A DNA stretch of 64,000 nucleotides from assembly GCF_003003235.1 (NCBI RefSeq), contig NZ_PVUE01000003.1:117150-181149 (forward strand), in the 5' to 3' direction. Source of the stretch: Antricoccus suffuscus (GTDB lineage: Bacteria > Actinomycetota > Actinomycetes > Mycobacteriales > Antricoccaceae). Under the pieces are notes generated by a model, which was given only the letters and a program-made list of their open reading frames with translations, made no database searches and had not been told where the DNA came from. Both the position numbers and the translations under genes were made by a program. How positions within the stretch are numbered: the first letter of the stretch is position 1; the number at the start of each line of letters is the position of its first letter. Shown piece after piece: positions 1-7,904 of the stretch.

Positions 1-1
1 T

Positions 2-637
2 AAGGCCGACAAGTGGTGCTGGGGCGCGATCATGGCGATTTCGCTCTACAGCCTTGCGACGCTGCCCCTGAAGCCATTGATTCTGAGCCTCAACACCTAC
101 GCGCTTGCGGCTTTCAGCGGCTCGAACATCGCGATGATCGACATCGGGGCGCGGGCCAGGATCGGGTCCGAACCGTTCTGGTGGCTGGGTCTGCTCGCCG
201 CCGCTCTGACGTCCATTAAGTTCGACTGGATTTTCTGGTGGGCCGGCAAGCTGTGGGGCCTGCGGATCATCGCGATGTTCACCGGGCCGTCGCGCTGGGC
301 GCAGCGCATGGCCCGGGTGGCCGAACGGGCCGCGAAGCGTTTCGGCGGCGTGGCGATCTTCTTGTCCTGGTTCATACCGTTTATCCCCAACGTGATCGTG
401 TACGCCTTCGTCGGGCTCACCGGTATGCGACTACGCATATTTTTGTTGATCGACTTCATCGGTGCGTTGTTGTATCGCAGCATCTTCTTGTATCTCGGGT
501 ATCGCATCGGTGAGCCTGCGAAGCACGTGGTCGATAAGATCGCCGACTACAGCTGGTATCTCGCCATCGCACTGATCGTCCTAGTGGTCTTCAAGTCCGT
601 AACTGGCGCACGCAAGAATTCGGCGGCCCATCGCTAG
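2..637 (+). CDS. DedA/VTT-like membrane protein, 5' end cut by the window
   Basis: The open frame runs in from the window edge and ends at a TAG at 635-637. An internal ATG at 32 exists, but the frame is already coding-like before it, so the true start is probably outside. The product is hydrophobic with about five membrane segments. It carries the core of the VTT/DedA (SNARE-associated) family: an amphipathic re-entrant region containing FLSWFIPFIPN, followed by VGLTGMRLRIF and a helix ending in YLGYRIGE. Members are thought to act in membrane homeostasis or as lipid scramblases (family knowledge). The typical DedA arginine between the prolines is not seen, so this is a divergent member. No operon partner is visible; the next gene is convergent. 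Confidence 0.6.
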   Translation, partial: KADKWCWGAIMAISLYSLATLPLKPLILSLNTYALAAFSGSNIAMIDIGARARIGSEPFWWLGLLAAALTSIKFDWIFWWAGKLWGLRIIAMFTGPSRWAQRMARVAERAAKRFGGVAIFLSWFIPFIPNVIVYAFVGLTGMRLRIFLLIDFIGALLYRSIFLYLGYRIGEPAKHVVDKIADYSWYLAIALIVLVVFKSVTGARKNSAAHR

Positions 638-700
638 TCCGTCCCCCGGAATCGGTGACCGTCCGCGATGGACGGTCCGCGCAGGCAGTGCCGGATGTGT

Positions 701-1459
701 TTATTGCAGGAAGAAATCGGCCAGGATCGGCGCGACGACCTCATGCGCAACGGGGTGCCCCTGACCTGGAACCATCTTGGCGCGCGCACCCGGAATAGCA
801 GCCGCGACCGCGGTGGCCGACTCAAGCGCCCAGCCCTGACTGTCTCCGCCATACAGTGCGAGAGTCTCGGCCGAAATATGCGCCAACTCCTCCGAAGGGA
901 CGGTGCCGTCCCCGGCCAGTCTGAGGTCGTACGGGAGAGTGTGGGCGAGGGCGACGAGGCTCGGCCAGAACGGTGCATGTTTCCAGCCGTCGTTGTATGG
1001 CGCGCCGGTGGATCGCATCCACTCTGCCACGGCCTCGTCGCGGTTGTCGTCGGCCAGCAACTTCTCGATGTGTTCGGGGAACCCTGGCTTCGGTTCGACA
1101 CAGAACGGGGGTTCGTATACGGCAACTTTGGCAAATCCCGGCGTGCTGTGCGCGGCGCGGAGGGCGAGGATCCCGCCACTTGAGTGTCCGTAAAGGTTCG
1201 CTGACCCACCGGTGACCTGCAGGACCGCACGCAGGTCTTCGACCTCGCGTGCAACCGAATACGACGTGCTGTCGCCGCTGCTGCCGCGACCTCGTCGGTC
1301 GTATCTGTACACGGTGAACTGGTCGGCAAGAAGATCGACGAGAGGGCCGACAGATTGGCTGGCGGACAACGCGCCTACCGTCAGAATTAGGGCGTCTCCC
1401 GCACCTGCCGATTGATAGGCGATGGGGGTGCCGTCGGCGGAAGCTACTGTGTCGGCCAA
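701..1459 (-). CDS. Alpha/beta hydrolase
   Basis: A 252-residue alpha/beta-hydrolase fold protein. The nucleophile elbow is GHSSGG near residue 95, the oxyanion strand contains LTVGALSASQ, and the distal catalytic His is in PGQGHPV near the C-terminus. The reading frame is open far upstream, but homology begins at a TTG at 1459. That codon has an AAGGA ribosome site 8 nt before it, so I chose it. It lies downstream of the reverse transcriptase on the same strand with a 103-bp gap, so it might be co-transcribed. The substrate is unknown; small esterase-type members of this family are common in actinobacteria and nothing links it specifically to the retron. Confidence 0.8.
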   Translation of the reverse strand: MADTVASADGTPIAYQSAGAGDALILTVGALSASQSVGPLVDLLADQFTVYRYDRRGRGSSGDSTSYSVAREVEDLRAVLQVTGGSANLYGHSSGGILALRAAHSTPGFAKVAVYEPPFCVEPKPGFPEHIEKLLADDNRDEAVAEWMRSTGAPYNDGWKHAPFWPSLVALAHTLPYDLRLAGDGTVPSEELAHISAETLALYGGDSQGWALESATAVAAAIPGARAKMVPGQGHPVAHEVVAPILADFFLQ

Positions 1460-1562
1460 TGTCGTATTCCTTCGCTGCGGTGCCTGGACGGCCGCTGATG
1501 CGACCCCTGTCGTATATCGAGACTGTCGGTTCGGTATCGAACCTAATATGACAGCATTCTTC

Positions 1563-2873
1563 CTAGAACGACCAGTCGATAGCGTCGAACAGGGCACGCA
1601 GGCGTGCCCCCCGCGCCGGATCGTGCTGCGCGACCCACGCGATCCGTCCGCGCAGATGGCCCTCGAAGTCCGGTACGCCGGCACGGTTCTGTGTGCTCGG
1701 CCCGTCCCTGCGACAGTTGTGCAGCACCGCGCGTAACAGGTCGACCTCGGCGCGCGAAACATGCGGCCGTTCGTTGACGACCAGACCGCCGAGTACCTGA
1801 CGTGAGTGCGCCGGTAGCACGGCGGTCTTGCGGTCGTTGAGCCGAAAGCCTTCATCACGCACGATGTCGCCGACCAGTGCGACCAACCGCGAGACGTCGC
1901 CACGCCAGCCGATCCCTCCAGATAGCGCGAGATCGTCGGCGTACCGGGTGTACCGCCCGCCCCAGGAGGACGCCAGGGCGCTGAGCCGGACGTCGAGCCG
2001 ATGGGCGGCGAGGTTCGCCAGCGCGGGGGAGGTCGGTGCGCCCTGCGGCAGATGTGGTCCGGCCAGCCGGCGGCCGAGGCGCCAGTGTGCTTCGCGCAGG
2101 TCAGGATTGGCCGGCGGCGAGATCGCGTTCCACTCTGCGCGAGGTAGCACCGTTGTCGCCAGCCCGGTCAGGGCATGCGCGACCGGCTCCGGATAGCCGG
2201 CGCTTCGCAAGATGCCGTAGACGCGGCCCGCGGTGATGCTTGCAAAGAATCCTTCGAGGTCCATCCGTACGACGACTGGCTGTCCGCCGTGCGGCGCGGC
2301 GTAGCTGGCGACGGAGCGCCCGGCGCGGAACCCATGTGCCGCGTCGTGTGCGGGAATCCGGTCGAGGATCTCAGTAAGGAACCGTCGCTGGTGACTCTTG
2401 AGCCGGTACTTCGGCGCCTCGAGAACGCGGACGGCGCCACTCGCTGCGACTTTCGTGGTGACCCGGTAATGGCGCAGCCGCCGGTCTGTCGTCGATCTCG
2501 CCCAGTGCCGCGGGTCGGTGAACCACGCCAGCTCCGTGGCGCCCAGGTCCAGCATCTCGGCGAGGTCGCCTAAGCCGTGCAGCGCGGGCAGATGCCACGG
2601 GTTGCTGGTCATTTGGGTAGTTGCGGCCGGCCAGGCGATCGGTCTTGCCGACTTAGCGCCACCGGCGGCCGGACGTGAGCCGATGACGACGGCAAGTTCG
2701 CGGGACCGATCCAGCGGCGCCGCCGGGTAGACGGCCAAGATCTGCCTGATCAGCGCCGGCAGCCAGGGGGTCGGTCCCTGGACAACGGGAACGGCGCTGT
2801 CGAACAGCCCCGACGACGTCCACTCACCAGACAGGAACGCTCCGGCGAGAGCGGTGGCGAGGTCCTTTCTCAC
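1563..2873 (-). CDS. Retron-type reverse transcriptase
   Basis: A 436-residue RNA-directed DNA polymerase. Residues 1-115 form an N-terminal extension I do not recognise. The RT domain follows in canonical order: LEAPKYRLKSHQRR (151-164), HGFRAGRSV (180-188), a region-X motif resembling retron NAxxH (YAAPH, 191-195), motif A with Asp205 in RMDLEGFF, LPQGAPTSP (275-283), catalytic YADD (311-314) and a retron-like region-Y motif VLGGLVVN (360-367). All catalytic aspartates are present, so it should be active. The overall pattern resembles the Mx162-like retron RTs of myxobacteria (family knowledge, from memory). Start is GTG in a GTGA overlap with a 64-codon ORF. The 173 bp upstream carry a long-range inverted repeat expected of an msr-msd RNA. 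A group II intron RT is less likely because no maturase or endonuclease domain follows. Confidence 0.88.
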   Translation of the reverse strand: MRKDLATALAGAFLSGEWTSSGLFDSAVPVVQGPTPWLPALIRQILAVYPAAPLDRSRELAVVIGSRPAAGGAKSARPIAWPAATTQMTSNPWHLPALHGLGDLAEMLDLGATELAWFTDPRHWARSTTDRRLRHYRVTTKVAASGAVRVLEAPKYRLKSHQRRFLTEILDRIPAHDAAHGFRAGRSVASYAAPHGGQPVVVRMDLEGFFASITAGRVYGILRSAGYPEPVAHALTGLATTVLPRAEWNAISPPANPDLREAHWRLGRRLAGPHLPQGAPTSPALANLAAHRLDVRLSALASSWGGRYTRYADDLALSGGIGWRGDVSRLVALVGDIVRDEGFRLNDRKTAVLPAHSRQVLGGLVVNERPHVSRAEVDLLRAVLHNCRRDGPSTQNRAGVPDFEGHLRGRIAWVAQHDPARGARLRALFDAIDWSF

Positions 2874-3064
2874 AGCAGCCCTGGATGATTGAGATGCGGC
2901 AGCGTCGCTCGACCATTCCTGTCGTGCGCGCGACTAGCTGCCGCGAAGCGCAGTGCCTCGCGCGTGGTGAGGTGCCCGGCCATGCCGGTTGACCCCGGGG
3001 TAGCCCCGGGGACGTCGTTCGACGTCGTACGCCGATCGACATTCTCGAACCAACGCTGCCGCAT
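2870..3064 (-). CDS. Small ORF overlapping the reverse transcriptase start
   Basis: A 64-codon frame (begins MRQRWFENVDRR, ends LPHLNHPGLL) whose TGA shares a GTGA with the RT start, an arrangement typical of translational coupling. It starts at ATG 3064, six nt downstream of TACCCT, so it could be leaderless. About 73% of its codons end in G or C, similar to real genes here but not decisive. I recognise no domain. It coincides almost exactly with the candidate msr-msd RNA, so either the protein is real and the repeats are incidental, or the open frame is a by-product of a structured RNA in GC-rich DNA. Both may be true. Confidence 0.4.
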   Translation of the reverse strand: MRQRWFENVDRRTTSNDVPGATPGSTGMAGHLTTREALRFAAASRAHDRNGRATLPHLNHPGLL

Positions 3065-3065
3065 C
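2893..3065 (-). ncRNA. Candidate retron msr-msd RNA
   Basis: Immediately upstream of the reverse transcriptase. A perfect 13-bp inverted repeat (GATGCGGCAGCGT at 2893-2905, its complement at 3053-3065) encloses 147 nt, the geometry of retron a1/a2 arms. Inside are three adjacent tight hairpins: CCGGC/GCCGG (2976-2988, 3-nt loop), CCCCGGGG/CCCCGGGG (2993-3011, 3-nt loop) and GACGTCG/CGACGTC (3011-3026, 2-nt loop). A TACCCT box at 3071-3076 on the same strand would start RNA at about 3064, the outer edge of the a1 arm. The RT begins 20 nt after the a2 arm. The branching guanosine and the msr/msd boundary cannot be assigned by eye. A 64-codon ORF overlaps it. Confidence 0.55.
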
Positions 3066-3070
3066 GCACC

Positions 3071-3076
3071 AGGGTA
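3071..3076 (-). promoter_or_regulatory. Possible -10 box for the retron transcript
   Basis: Reads TACCCT on the minus strand, 6 nt before ATG 3064 and before the outer end of the 13-bp inverted repeat. A start here would give either a leaderless mRNA for the small ORF or an RNA beginning at the a1 arm. No good -35 is visible. Confidence 0.35.
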
Positions 3077-3128
3077 GGCGACGCATAGGGTGGAGCGGCA
3101 TTGCACGGACGACAGGCTGAGGGAGTAG

Positions 3129-4373
3129 ATGGCGCGCGGAGCACGACGGCGTACGGCGGTGATAGCTGCCTGCCTTGTCGGCCTCACCACCGCGGCCACC
3201 GGGTGTACGGCGACCGCCAAGAGCAACGCCCCGCCGTCGGCAAGCAGCACGAGCACAGCCCGCTCGTCCAGCCAGTCCGCGAGCCCGTCGTCCACGTCTG
3301 CGCCGCCTCCGCCGCCGCCGACGTGCGCACAGACGACGTTCGCCGCGCTCACCCCGGAGCAACGGGCCGGTCAGCTGATCATGGTCGCGCTGCAGCCGGG
3401 CCAGCAGGCGAACGTGGCAGCACTCATCGCGACGAGCCATGTCGGTTCGGTCTTCCTTCTCGGCGGGTGGGACGGCGGCGCGTCGAGCGTCCAGACCGCG
3501 ATCGCCGCGGTAGAGCAGAGCGCGACGGCCGAGGCGACCGGTGCGGTCAAGGTGTGGACGGCCGTTGACCAGGAAGGCGGGCAGGTCCAACAGCTCAAGG
3601 GCCCTGGTTTCAATCCGCTGCCCGATGCGCGGACCCAGGCCGGGCTCCCGCTCCCTGAGCTCACCACCCAGGCTCAAGGCCTCGGTGCACAGCTGAAGGC
3701 CGCTGGAATCGACATCAACCTCGCGCCGGTCGCAGACGTCGTACCGACTTCGATCGGCACCGGGAACGGACCGATCGGCAAATTCAACCGGCAGTATGGC
3801 GCGACCGCCGAGCAAGCGACACCGCCGATGCTCGCCTTCGCCGCCGGCATGACCGCCGCCGGCGTTCTGCCAACGGCGAAGCATTTCCCGGGGATCGGCC
3901 GGATCTCGCAGAACACCGACGACTCCGCGGTCGGCATCACCGACAATCAGCTCACCGCAGCCGATCCATCGCTCGGCACGTTCAAGGCCGCGATTGCCCA
4001 CGGTGTGCCGCTGATGATGGTCTCGTCCGCGTTGTATCCACAGCTTGATCCGGCGAACCAGGCGATGTTCAGCCCGGCGATCGTCTCCGGGCTCTTGCGA
4101 GGCACGTTCGGGTTTGGTGGTGTCGTGCTCTCCGACGATGTCGGCGCGGCGAAGTCCGTTGCAGCCGTGCCGATCGGGGATCGGGCTACCCGGTTCGTCG
4201 CAGCCGGTGGCGACGTCGTACTGACCGCCGTACCGTCCCAGGCGCCAATAATGACGGCGGCTCTGTTGACCGACGGCGCGTCGGACCCGGCGTTTCAGGA
4301 GAAGATCAACGCGTCGGTACTGCGAGTGCTCACCGCGAAAGACCGGCAGAAGCTGCTTCCGTGCTCGGCATAG
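3129..4373 (+). CDS. GH3 family beta-N-acetylhexosaminidase lipoprotein (LpqI/NagZ-like)
   Basis: A 414-residue secreted glycosidase. The N-terminus is a lipoprotein signal with lipobox AATGC (Cys about residue 26). A Ser/Thr/Pro-rich linker follows to about residue 65, then a single GH3 (alpha/beta)8 barrel. Family landmarks are DQEGGQVQQL, NLAPVADV, the KHFPGIG motif (the NagZ-type KHFPGHG, with Ile for the usual His) and the nucleophile Asp in VVLSDDVGA. NagZ enzymes remove beta-1,4-linked GlcNAc from muropeptides in cell-wall recycling, and LpqI does this in mycobacteria (family knowledge). The His-to-Ile change in the loop that supplies the acid/base residue in NagZ is worth noting. Start ATG has GAGGGAG 3 nt upstream. 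It is divergent from the retron. Confidence 0.85.
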   Translation: MARGARRRTAVIAACLVGLTTAATGCTATAKSNAPPSASSTSTARSSSQSASPSSTSAPPPPPPTCAQTTFAALTPEQRAGQLIMVALQPGQQANVAALIATSHVGSVFLLGGWDGGASSVQTAIAAVEQSATAEATGAVKVWTAVDQEGGQVQQLKGPGFNPLPDARTQAGLPLPELTTQAQGLGAQLKAAGIDINLAPVADVVPTSIGTGNGPIGKFNRQYGATAEQATPPMLAFAAGMTAAGVLPTAKHFPGIGRISQNTDDSAVGITDNQLTAADPSLGTFKAAIAHGVPLMMVSSALYPQLDPANQAMFSPAIVSGLLRGTFGFGGVVLSDDVGAAKSVAAVPIGDRATRFVAAGGDVVLTAVPSQAPIMTAALLTDGASDPAFQEKINASVLRVLTAKDRQKLLPCSA

Positions 4374-4389
4374 AGCCCGAGAAACAACT

Positions 4390-4408
4390 CACTATAAAAA
4401 ATATAGTG
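4390..4408 (+). promoter_or_regulatory. Inverted repeat overlapping a leaderless promoter
   Basis: CACTATA (4390-4396) and TATAGTG (4402-4408) form a perfect 7-bp inverted repeat around AAAAA. The right arm contains TATAGT (4402-4407), a good -10 placed 6 nt before the MFS ATG at 4414, so RNA would start at the start codon. A regulator bound here would block the promoter directly. The palindrome size suits a GntR- or MarR-type protein, but none is encoded beside it. Confidence 0.5.
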
Positions 4409-4413
4409 TCGGC

Positions 4414-5745
4414 ATGTACGATCATCTAGTGTCCGTGACCCAGGCTTCTGCCGACGAAACAACCCCGGCCAAGAAGCGCCGTAAACGCGTTCACCGCGCG
4501 TGGTGGATCGCCTTCGTGACGTTCCTGGCCCTGATCTCTACCTCGGCGTTCCGCTCCTCGACCGGCGTCCTACTCGAACCGATAGAGCAGACCTTCGGCT
4601 GGTCGCGCACGGTGACTTCCGGCGCGGTGACCCTCAACTTGATCATCTACGGGCTGACCGCACCGTTTGCCGCGGCGCTGATGGAACGGTTCGGTATCCG
4701 CCGTGTCGTGGCGATCGCGCTGCTGCTGGTCGGTGCGGGCAGCGGACTGACGGCGCTCATGAACGCGCCCTGGCAGCTGTGGATGCTGTGGGGCGTCGCG
4801 ATAGGCGTCGGCACCGGTTCGCTGGCGCTGGTCTTTGGCGCGATCGTCGCCAACAGGTGGTTCTATCGGCACCGCGGCCTCGTCGTCGGGCTATTCTCGG
4901 CGGCGTCCGCGACCGGGCAACTACTGTTCCTGCCGCTGATCGCTTCCATCGTGACCGGTGGCAGCTGGCGTGCCGCCGCCCTCGTGGTCACGGTCCTCGC
5001 GTTTGTCCTGATCCCGATCTTCCTCGTGGTGATGGCCGACCACCCCGAGGACGTTGGTACGACGGTGTACGGCATCGAAGATGCACCCAGCGAGCTCCCC
5101 GAGCCGGCCAAAGAGACTCGTTCGCCCGCGACTGTCGCGATCGGCGAGCTGAAGTCGGGCCTACGCAACCGGGTCTTCTGGATACTGCTGCTGACCTTCG
5201 CCATCTGCGGCTTCTCCACCAACGGGCTGATTGCCACCCACTTCATTCCGGCCGGGCACGACCACGGCCTACCCACTCAAACCGCGGCGAACCTGCTGGC
5301 GGTGATCGGGATCTTCGACATCGTTGGCACCCTGTTGTCCGGATGGCTCACCGACAAAATCGACCCGCGCAAGCTGCTGTTCGTCTACTACTCGCTGCGC
5401 GGCCTGTCACTGATCCTGCTTCCGCAACTGCTGGACTCCACCGTGCAGCCGCCGCTTTTCTTCTTCATCATCTTCTACGGCCTGGACTGGGTCGCGACCG
5501 TGCCGCCGACCGTCGCGCTATGTCGCGAGCACTTCGGTGCCGCACGTGCCGGGGTTGTGTTCGGATGGGTGTTCGCCGGGCACATGATTGGCGCCGGTGT
5601 CGCGGCCAGCTTCGCCGGCTGGATCCGCGAGAGCCAGGGCGACTATCTCCTGGCGTGGCTCTCCTCCGGGGGCGTCTGCTTCCTCGCCGCCGTCGCGATC
5701 TTACTGATCCCTAAAGTGCGCTCGAAAGTTCTCGCCGGCGGGTGA
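4414..5745 (+). CDS. MFS transporter
   Basis: A 443-residue major facilitator with a charged N-terminal tail (about 30 residues, Lys/Arg-rich), twelve predicted membrane helices and a long central loop around residues 215-245. The loop-2 signature lies near MERFGIRRVV and a second-half counterpart in GWLTDKIDPRK. The order and the sequence near the N-terminus (FGWSRT, NLIIYGL) resemble the monocarboxylate/oxalate-formate-antiporter branch (family knowledge). A substrate cannot be assigned. The start sits 6 nt from a TATAGT box, so it is likely leaderless; a GTG at codon 7 is an alternative. Its 3' end overlaps the convergent MFS gene by 35 bp. Confidence 0.85.
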   Translation: MYDHLVSVTQASADETTPAKKRRKRVHRAWWIAFVTFLALISTSAFRSSTGVLLEPIEQTFGWSRTVTSGAVTLNLIIYGLTAPFAAALMERFGIRRVVAIALLLVGAGSGLTALMNAPWQLWMLWGVAIGVGTGSLALVFGAIVANRWFYRHRGLVVGLFSAASATGQLLFLPLIASIVTGGSWRAAALVVTVLAFVLIPIFLVVMADHPEDVGTTVYGIEDAPSELPEPAKETRSPATVAIGELKSGLRNRVFWILLLTFAICGFSTNGLIATHFIPAGHDHGLPTQTAANLLAVIGIFDIVGTLLSGWLTDKIDPRKLLFVYYSLRGLSLILLPQLLDSTVQPPLFFFIIFYGLDWVATVPPTVALCREHFGAARAGVVFGWVFAGHMIGAGVAASFAGWIRESQGDYLLAWLSSGGVCFLAAVAILLIPKVRSKVLAGG

Positions 5746-6961
5746 TTTGATCGGTGCGCACCGCCAGCACCAGTGCCACTACGACTACCCCGACATAGAC
5801 CCACGGAAGCCGGGCAACACCGAAGGCGTCGAAGACTATCGCGCCGACGAGGGCGCCGCCGCCGATGCCGATGTTGAACGCCGTTGTATAGACCGCGCTC
5901 GCGGTGTCCCTGAACGACGCGGACGCGGTATGCAGCAGGCGAGTCTGCATCAACGGCGGTAACGCGCCAAAGGCCGCTCCCCACACGAGGAACGCGCCAA
6001 TCCCCAGCACGAATACCCCCGTCAACAGCGAGGTCGCGGCGACCGCGACCCCCGTGACGACCATGGCGAGGATCAGACCGAGTTGGGGGCGCCGGCCCAA
6101 CACCGATCCGGCGAGGATCAGGCCGACGACGCCCGCGATCCCGTAGCCAAACAGCAGCGGCCCGATAGCGCCCTCACTGACTCCGAACTCGTCAATCAGG
6201 AACGGCGCAATGTAGGTATAGAACGAGTAGTGCCCGATCATGATCAGCGCGGTGATGGTGCAGACCAGTAGCACCGGCACGATCGACGTGTCCCGCCGGG
6301 CGCGGGTCCCATCGGCGGCAGCGGTGCGGCGTACTGGCTCGGCCCGGTCGACGGCCGGCAAGAAGTACCAGATGACGACGGCGCCAATCAACATGAGTAC
6401 GCCGAGCCCGACAAATGTCAGCCGCCAGCCGAATGCGTGGCCGGCGCCGGTGCCGATCGGAATGCCCAGGACAAAGGCGATCGAGCCACCACTGAGCGCC
6501 ACTGACACGGCCCGCCCGATCTGCGCCTTGGGCACCAAGTGGCCGGCGTATGCACCGACGATTGACCAGAACAGGCCGTGCGCGAGCCCACCGAGTACAC
6601 GTGAGGCAACGACGAACTCGTAGTTCGGCGCGATCGCGGTGAGGGCATTACTGATCGCGAGTACGACGAGGACGGCGACAACCATGGCGTGCCGGGAGAC
6701 CCTGCGCGTGAGGGCGGTCAGCGGTGTGCTCGTCACGACTACGGTCACCGCGAAATACGTAACGAGCAGGCCGATCTGGGCCTCGGTGACCTCGAGGGAC
6801 CTGCTCATGTCTGGCAGCAGACCGGTCGGCACCATCTCGGAGGTGACCGACAAGAAGACGGCGGACGCGAGCGCGATCAGGCCGACCCACGGGAAGGGTG
6901 CGGTCGACGGCGATCGGGGACTGGTGGAGGTGGAATCGATGGGCGGTTCGTTCAGGGACAT
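5711..6961 (-). CDS. MFS efflux transporter (DHA1, sugar-efflux/AraJ-like)
   Basis: A 416-residue drug:H+ antiporter-1 type transporter with twelve membrane helices. Recognisable segments are SEMVPTGLLPDMSRSL in helix 1, the loop-2 arginines (LTRRVSR), GLAHGLFWSIVGAYAGHLVP and the motif-C-like SGGSIAFVLGIPIGTGAG. These match the SotB/AraJ/Bcr-like efflux branch. I chose ATG 6961; the frame stays open upstream but without membrane-protein character, and no strong ribosome site is seen, so the start is tentative. It is divergent from a TetR gene with a palindromic operator between them, the usual layout for a TetR-controlled efflux pump. The physiological substrate could be a product of the adjacent sulfur locus, which is inference. 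Confidence 0.85.
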   Translation of the reverse strand: MSLNEPPIDSTSTSPRSPSTAPFPWVGLIALASAVFLSVTSEMVPTGLLPDMSRSLEVTEAQIGLLVTYFAVTVVVTSTPLTALTRRVSRHAMVVAVLVVLAISNALTAIAPNYEFVVASRVLGGLAHGLFWSIVGAYAGHLVPKAQIGRAVSVALSGGSIAFVLGIPIGTGAGHAFGWRLTFVGLGVLMLIGAVVIWYFLPAVDRAEPVRRTAAADGTRARRDTSIVPVLLVCTITALIMIGHYSFYTYIAPFLIDEFGVSEGAIGPLLFGYGIAGVVGLILAGSVLGRRPQLGLILAMVVTGVAVAATSLLTGVFVLGIGAFLVWGAAFGALPPLMQTRLLHTASASFRDTASAVYTTAFNIGIGGGALVGAIVFDAFGVARLPWVYVGVVVVALVLAVRTDQITRRRELSSAL

Positions 6962-7117
6962 TTCGACGTTGCTTACGCACGGCGTATCCGGAGACTTCCG
7001 AGCAGTGGGGAAGCGGATCGACTTCGCGCATGTGTGCGCGCCCAGGGTCAGCGTGTGCCGCTGGCCAGGTCCTATTGTGCCTGATTCGGGTGGGTGGAGT
7101 ACCGCACACCCCGAATA

Positions 7118-7133
7118 TGTACAGTCCGGTACA
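7118..7133. promoter_or_regulatory. TetR-type operator, copy 1
   Basis: TGTACAGTCCGGTACA, with TGTAC and GTACA as perfect inverted arms separated by 6 nt, lies between the divergent MFS and TetR genes. Two related sites (7805 and 10863) precede the two sulfur-locus units, defining a shared motif TGTAC-N6-GTAC with a G just before the right arm. Confidence 0.6.
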
Positions 7134-7163
7134 ACCGGTCGCCATCGGCGGTACGCTCGGCTC

Positions 7164-7796
7164 ATGTCCAGCGCTCACACAGAATCAGCTCCGGTACTGC
7201 CCACAACCGCACGAGGCCGGCGTACGCGTGGCGCGATCGTCGACGCGGCCGCGGACCTGATGTTTCAAAACGGGATCTGTCAGACCGGGCTCGATCAGGT
7301 GCTTGAACACAGTGGTGCCGGAAAATCTCAGCTATACCACTACTTCGGCGGCAAGCAGGATCTCGTGGCCGCAGTCATCAAAACCCAGCTGGAACGCGTG
7401 CTGTCCACCGAGCCAAGTCTCGATTCGATTCATCGGTGGTCGGATCTGCAGGCATGGCATGCGGCATTCGTGGAGCGGCACGGCACGGACGCCGGACCGA
7501 TTGCGTGCCGACTCGGCAAGTTCGCCGGCGAACTCGACCACGACGACGTGCTGCGCGCGGCGCTGGCCGATGCGTTCGAGCAATGGCGCGGACAGTTCGC
7601 AGCGGTAATGGTGCGATTGCGCGAGAGCGGCGACTTGCGCGTCGACGCGGACCCCGACGACTTGGCCAGTGCGTTGCTTTCAGCCATACAGGGCGGGCTT
7701 TTACTCGGCCGGTTGCACCGAGACGCTCACTTCGTCCGCATCTCGATGGACATAGGGCTCGCGTACGTTAGGTCACATCTGGCCGTCCGCGTCTAG
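7164..7796 (+). CDS. TetR family transcriptional regulator
   Basis: A 210-residue TetR repressor. The N-terminal helix-turn-helix covers about residues 15-65 (IVDAAADLMF, then GLDQVLEHSGAGKSQLYHYF, then GGKQDLV). The C-terminal ligand domain is all-helical. I chose ATG 7164 because TACGCT (7152-7157) lies 6 nt upstream, giving a leaderless mRNA, and because homology starts there. Three copies of TGTAC-N6-GTAC lie in front of its own gene, in front of the first binding-protein unit (8 nt after its stop) and in front of the second unit. This makes it the probable local regulator of the whole sulfur locus and of the divergent MFS pump. The inducer is unknown. Confidence 0.88.
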   Translation: MSSAHTESAPVLPTTARGRRTRGAIVDAAADLMFQNGICQTGLDQVLEHSGAGKSQLYHYFGGKQDLVAAVIKTQLERVLSTEPSLDSIHRWSDLQAWHAAFVERHGTDAGPIACRLGKFAGELDHDDVLRAALADAFEQWRGQFAAVMVRLRESGDLRVDADPDDLASALLSAIQGGLLLGRLHRDAHFVRISMDIGLAYVRSHLAVRV

Positions 7797-7804
7797 CCGA
7801 CATC

Positions 7805-7820
7805 TGTACCGCTTGGTACT
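7805..7820. promoter_or_regulatory. TetR-type operator, copy 2
   Basis: TGTACCGCTTGGTACT, 8 nt after the TetR stop and upstream of leader peptide 1. It shares the TGTAC-N6-GTAC layout with the sites at 7118 and 10863, and CGCTTGGTAC is nearly identical to the 10863 copy. Confidence 0.55.
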
Positions 7821-7904
7821 GTCTGCTTTCTGTGCGCGTTGAATAGCATCGCGCGATTCAATTTGGCGGTGTCCACCAAGATCGTGGTTGCCCACTCGAT
7901 CCCC

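Noticed and set aside
1563..2873. Group II intron or diversity-generating retroelement RT
   Set aside because: No maturase or HNH domain, no intron RNA ends, no template/variable repeat pair seen nearby; the motifs fit retrons better.
2934..4001. Long minus-strand ORF of 355 codons
   Set aside because: It lies antisense to the GH3 lipoprotein, is extremely Arg/Gly-rich and has no domain; a shadow of GC-rich coding.
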